From NCBI GenBank assembly GCA_021604105.1, contig BQIW01000044.1, forward strand, positions 1-36,352: a DNA stretch of 36,352 bases. Direction: 5' to 3'. Shown here piece by piece: positions 34,446 to 36,352 of the stretch (its first letter is position 1; each line of letters begins with the position of its first letter). The notes under the pieces were generated by a model. The model saw only the letters and a list, made by a program, of their open reading frames with translations, had not been told where the DNA came from and did no database searches. The translations under genes and the position numbers were made by a program. Origin of the DNA: Nitrospirales bacterium (GTDB taxonomy: Bacteria > Nitrospirota > Nitrospiria > Nitrospirales > UBA8639).

Positions 34446-35301
34446 GAGCCATCTCCATCGTGACCGCAGAACCCGAAGAGGAACTCGCATCCGTCAGTTG
34501 TCGAATGGCCTCTTGCACTTTCTCACCATTTGGAATCCGGTGGTGCCAATCAACTGAGCCCTCCATAAATGAGACTCCTTTTCCCTTCACCGTTTGAGCC
34601 ACAATCATCAGAGGTTTAAGGGAAGTTCTTTGACCAATACTTTGTAATACCTTGCTTAACTCTTCTAATGAATGCCCATTGATATACACCACATCCCATC
34701 CAAAAGCCTCCCATTTGCTGACGAAGGGCTCCAGGGCCACATTGTTTTCGGTATAGCTGGTCGCACCTAAACCATTCCGATCAATAATTGCCACCAGATT
34801 ATGGAGTTGGTGATGACTCGCAAACATAGCCGCTTCCCATACCGATCCCTCCTGACATTCTCCATCCCCCATTACCGTCACAACTTTCCAAGGACATGAA
34901 TGAAGTTTGGCTCCCAAAGCCAATCCAGCACTCACGCCTAACCCATGCCCAAGGGATCCGGAAATACCCTCCACTCCCGGAATGTGGGTATCTGGGTGAC
35001 CAGCCAATAGACTTCCCGGGGCGCAAAAATTGTCTAACTCCGTTTTTGAGAAAAATCCCAAATCTGCCAATATCGCATATAAGGTCAAACAGCCATGTCC
35101 CTTACTCAAAATAAATCGATCCCGGTCTTCCCATGTTGGATCATGAGGCCGAACATGAAGATGCCCCCCATAAAACAACGCCACACCAATTTCCACCCAC
35201 GAAAATGCCGGGGGAACATGGCCTTTCCCGGCTTTTAACGCGGTCCTGAGAATATGGAGTCTCAGCTCTGCGGCTTTGTATTCAAGGGCCTGAACGTTCA
35301 T
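34435..35301 (-). CDS. Transketolase, N-terminal (ThDP-binding) subunit
   Basis: A 288-residue protein equal to the pyrophosphate-binding domain of transketolase. It shows FILSKGHGCLTLYA (63-76), GSLGHGLGVSAG (115-126), GDGECQEGSVWEAA (145-158) as the ThDP/metal motif, with Asn168 and Asp174-Arg-Asn downstream. The ATG at 35301 is one nucleotide past the Nudix stop (TGACATG), with GGTGG about 6 nt upstream; the frame up to 35373 is a shadow. In this locus its likely use is to form sedoheptulose-7-phosphate, the substrate that heptose isomerase GmhA turns into heptose-7-phosphate. That role is inference, since GmhA and the rest are outside the window. Confidence 0.92.
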   Translation of the reverse strand: MNVQALEYKAAELRLHILRTALKAGKGHVPPAFSWVEIGVALFYGGHLHVRPHDPTWEDRDRFILSKGHGCLTLYAILADLGFFSKTELDNFCAPGSLLAGHPDTHIPGVEGISGSLGHGLGVSAGLALGAKLHSCPWKVVTVMGDGECQEGSVWEAAMFASHHQLHNLVAIIDRNGLGATSYTENNVALEPFVSKWEAFGWDVVYINGHSLEELSKVLQSIGQRTSLKPLMIVAQTVKGKGVSFMEGSVDWHHRIPNGEKVQEAIRQLTDASSSSGSAVTMEMAHGL

Positions 35302-35302
35302 G

Positions 35303-35863
35303 TCATACCACCAAACGCGAACCGAATTGCCATTCAACAAGGCTAAAAAGGGATAACGCAGGAATATGCTCAAAATCTCCGGATGTCACCAGGGCTTTAA
35401 ACTCCGGGGGTGAAACCAGAATCACGTCTTGGTCTGGAACTTTGGGAGTTTGGGAAAGCACCTCGCAATCTTGAGCCAGGAATAAAAAATCTCTCGCACA
35501 GTACCGATTCATCATGATATGTCCGCTCCCTAACAAACGAAGAGTTCCGGCTCGATATCGCGTTTCTTCAAGTAGTTCCCGGGCCGCGGCCTCTTCGGGA
35601 GATTCACCGTCCTCAATACTCCCAGCAGGAAACTCAATGGTGTTCCTGCGCAACGCCTGTCGAAATTGACGCACCAGAATAATCTCTTCATTTTTGGTCT
35701 GGGCTAACACTAAGACACCATTTGAGCTTTCAATACGATAAAACGGTTGACGGTCCAAGTCAGAAAAGTCATCCCATGCTTCTTCATGGACCCGAAACCA
35801 CAAACAACCGAATACCTCCTTGGTCATACCCATTTGTGGCGGAATGGAAGTTCGTGACGGCAT
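35303..35863 (-). CDS. Nudix hydrolase, ADP-ribose pyrophosphatase-like
   Basis: A 186-residue Nudix protein of the ADP-ribose/nucleotide-sugar pyrophosphatase group. The Nudix box spans [20 protein letters not shown] plus TRY: it keeps the RE-LL-EE metal ligands but has Arg in place of the last conserved Gly. [20 protein letters not shown] immediately before it is typical of the ADPRase branch, which also includes GDP-mannose hydrolase. The ATG at 35863 has AGGA close upstream; the longer frame to 36016 overlaps the kinase gene and looks non-coding. In a sugar locus it could trim a nucleotide sugar or clear toxic intermediates. It lies 13 nt after the kinase gene. Confidence 0.88.
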   Translation of the reverse strand: MPSRTSIPPQMGMTKEVFGCLWFRVHEEAWDDFSDLDRQPFYRIESSNGVLVLAQTKNEEIILVRQFRQALRRNTIEFPAGSIEDGESPEEAAARELLEETRYRAGTLRLLGSGHIMMNRYCARDFLFLAQDCEVLSQTPKVPDQDVILVSPPEFKALVTSGDFEHIPALSLFSLVEWQFGSRLVV

Positions 35864-35876
35864 GTGGTCCTGCCTC

Positions 35877-36352
35877 TCAGGATCGGTGCCCAACAAGAAC
35901 TTTTTCCTTCGCCTTTTTAGGGGTCTTGAGAGAGGGAAGGCGTCTTCTTTCCATTTCCTTATGGACCCCTTCTCCCTCGGAAGGATATCCGCCGGATACC
36001 CTTCTATCAGGCCCATCGTAGTAAATTATGCTGCTTCCTGATTGTGAAAAAGAAAACGGCACACAAATATAGGGATGCATCGCTGAAAGAAAATGTGCCT
36101 GCTTGGAAATCGGAACATAAAACAACATAAACCCACTGCCTCCTGCCCCAGAAAGTTTTCCACCAATAGCTCCATTACCCAGGGCTTTTTGATAAATTTC
36201 ATCAATTGTGGAATTGGAAATGTCGTGGGAAAGTGCCCGCTTAAGCATCCAACTTTCATGAAGCAATTTCCCGAACTCCTCCAACGAACTCGTTCCACTC
36301 AACATACCCAACCCCCTGTCCACCATTTCACGCATGGTTTTCAGTTCGGCAG
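35877..36352 (-). CDS. hddA: GHMP-family heptose-7-phosphate kinase (HddA-like), 5'-truncated by window edge
   Basis: The C-terminal ~158 residues of a GHMP kinase; the frame is open to the right edge ([11 protein letters not shown]), so the true start and the ATP-binding motif lie beyond it. [18 protein letters not shown] and [20 protein letters not shown] match the C-terminal GHMP signature of D-glycero-D-manno-heptose-7-phosphate kinase (HddA), which makes heptose-1,7-bisphosphate on the way to GDP-heptose. The usual end (SGSSIIYYD) is followed by a ~45-residue charged tail rich in Lys/Arg, not typical of the family. Other GHMP kinases (mevalonate, galactokinase) are less likely from the motif wording. 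The direction shows that more of the locus continues to the right. Confidence 0.85.
   Translation of the reverse strand, partial: AELKTMREMVDRGLGMLSGTSSLEEFGKLLHESWMLKRALSHDISNSTIDEIYQKALGNGAIGGKLSGAGGSGFMLFYVPISKQAHFLSAMHPYICVPFSFSQSGSSIIYYDGPDRRVSGGYPSEGEGVHKEMERRRLPSLKTPKKAKEKVLVGHRS

Noticed and set aside
33501-35301. Transketolase split as a frameshift or pseudogene
   Set aside because: The C-subunit has its own ATG and GGAG site, an 11-nt overlap, and both halves begin and end at the usual domain border of known split transketolases.
1-36352. tRNA, rRNA, CRISPR arrays, insertion sequences or prophage genes
   Set aside because: I saw no cloverleaf-like gene, no regular spaced repeats, no transposase or integrase motif in any frame.

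Overview
The window looks like a chromosomal segment of a Gram-negative, flagellated bacterium of moderate GC content. An Omp85/BamA assembly factor, an outer-membrane-type lipoprotein and GT9 (heptosyltransferase-type) glycosyltransferases show a double-membrane envelope. The gene mix and protein style suggest Nitrospirota, possibly a marine-type Nitrospira, but I could run no search and hold this placement with low confidence.

Layout. (1) 25-2946, minus strand: an OmpH/Skp-like lipoprotein downstream of bamA. (2) 3539-9093, plus strand: lon protease behind a long leader, thiL, a DUF2062 membrane protein and a COG1078 HD-domain phosphohydrolase. (3) 9149-15655, minus strand: a late-flagellar block read in the order fliC, flaG, fliD, fliS, fliT-like, an orphan histidine-kinase dimerisation (DHp-like) protein, a helix-inserted PilZ protein and a large CsgG/FlgO-like lipoprotein. 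A sigma-28-type promoter and a flagellin 5'-leader hairpin lie before fliC, and a 16-bp-stem terminator lies after it. (4) 15956-36352, minus strand: about 20 kb of tightly packed, often overlapping sugar genes that read straight toward the flagellin gene.

The sugar locus, read in transcription order, holds: a D-glycero-D-manno-heptose-7-phosphate kinase (HddA-like, cut by the window edge), a Nudix hydrolase, a split transketolase (N and C halves), an extended-SDR epimerase, a small unknown protein, an aldo/keto reductase with a ParB/Srx-like C-terminal domain, two methyltransferases (one TylF-like), a second SDR, an RmlC-like cupin epimerase, a third SDR, a giant methyltransferase-GT2-GT2-GT4-GT2-TPR protein, a GT9, a Maf-like/CgeB-like fusion, a second GT9 and a small protein of unknown function.

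Working model (inference). Transketolase makes sedoheptulose-7-phosphate, the usual precursor of nucleotide-activated heptose. HddA phosphorylates heptose-7-phosphate at C1. The SDRs, cupin epimerase, reductase and O-methyltransferase then modify the nucleotide heptose. The GT9, GT2/GT4 and Maf-like/CgeB enzymes transfer the sugars. The Maf-like N-terminus and the adjacency to fliC make flagellin glycosylation a serious alternative, or addition, to LPS O-antigen synthesis. The most unusual items are the giant multi-transferase, the AKR-ParB/Srx fusion, the Maf-CgeB fusion next to fliC, the three SDRs with a replaced catalytic tyrosine, and the orphan DHp protein.
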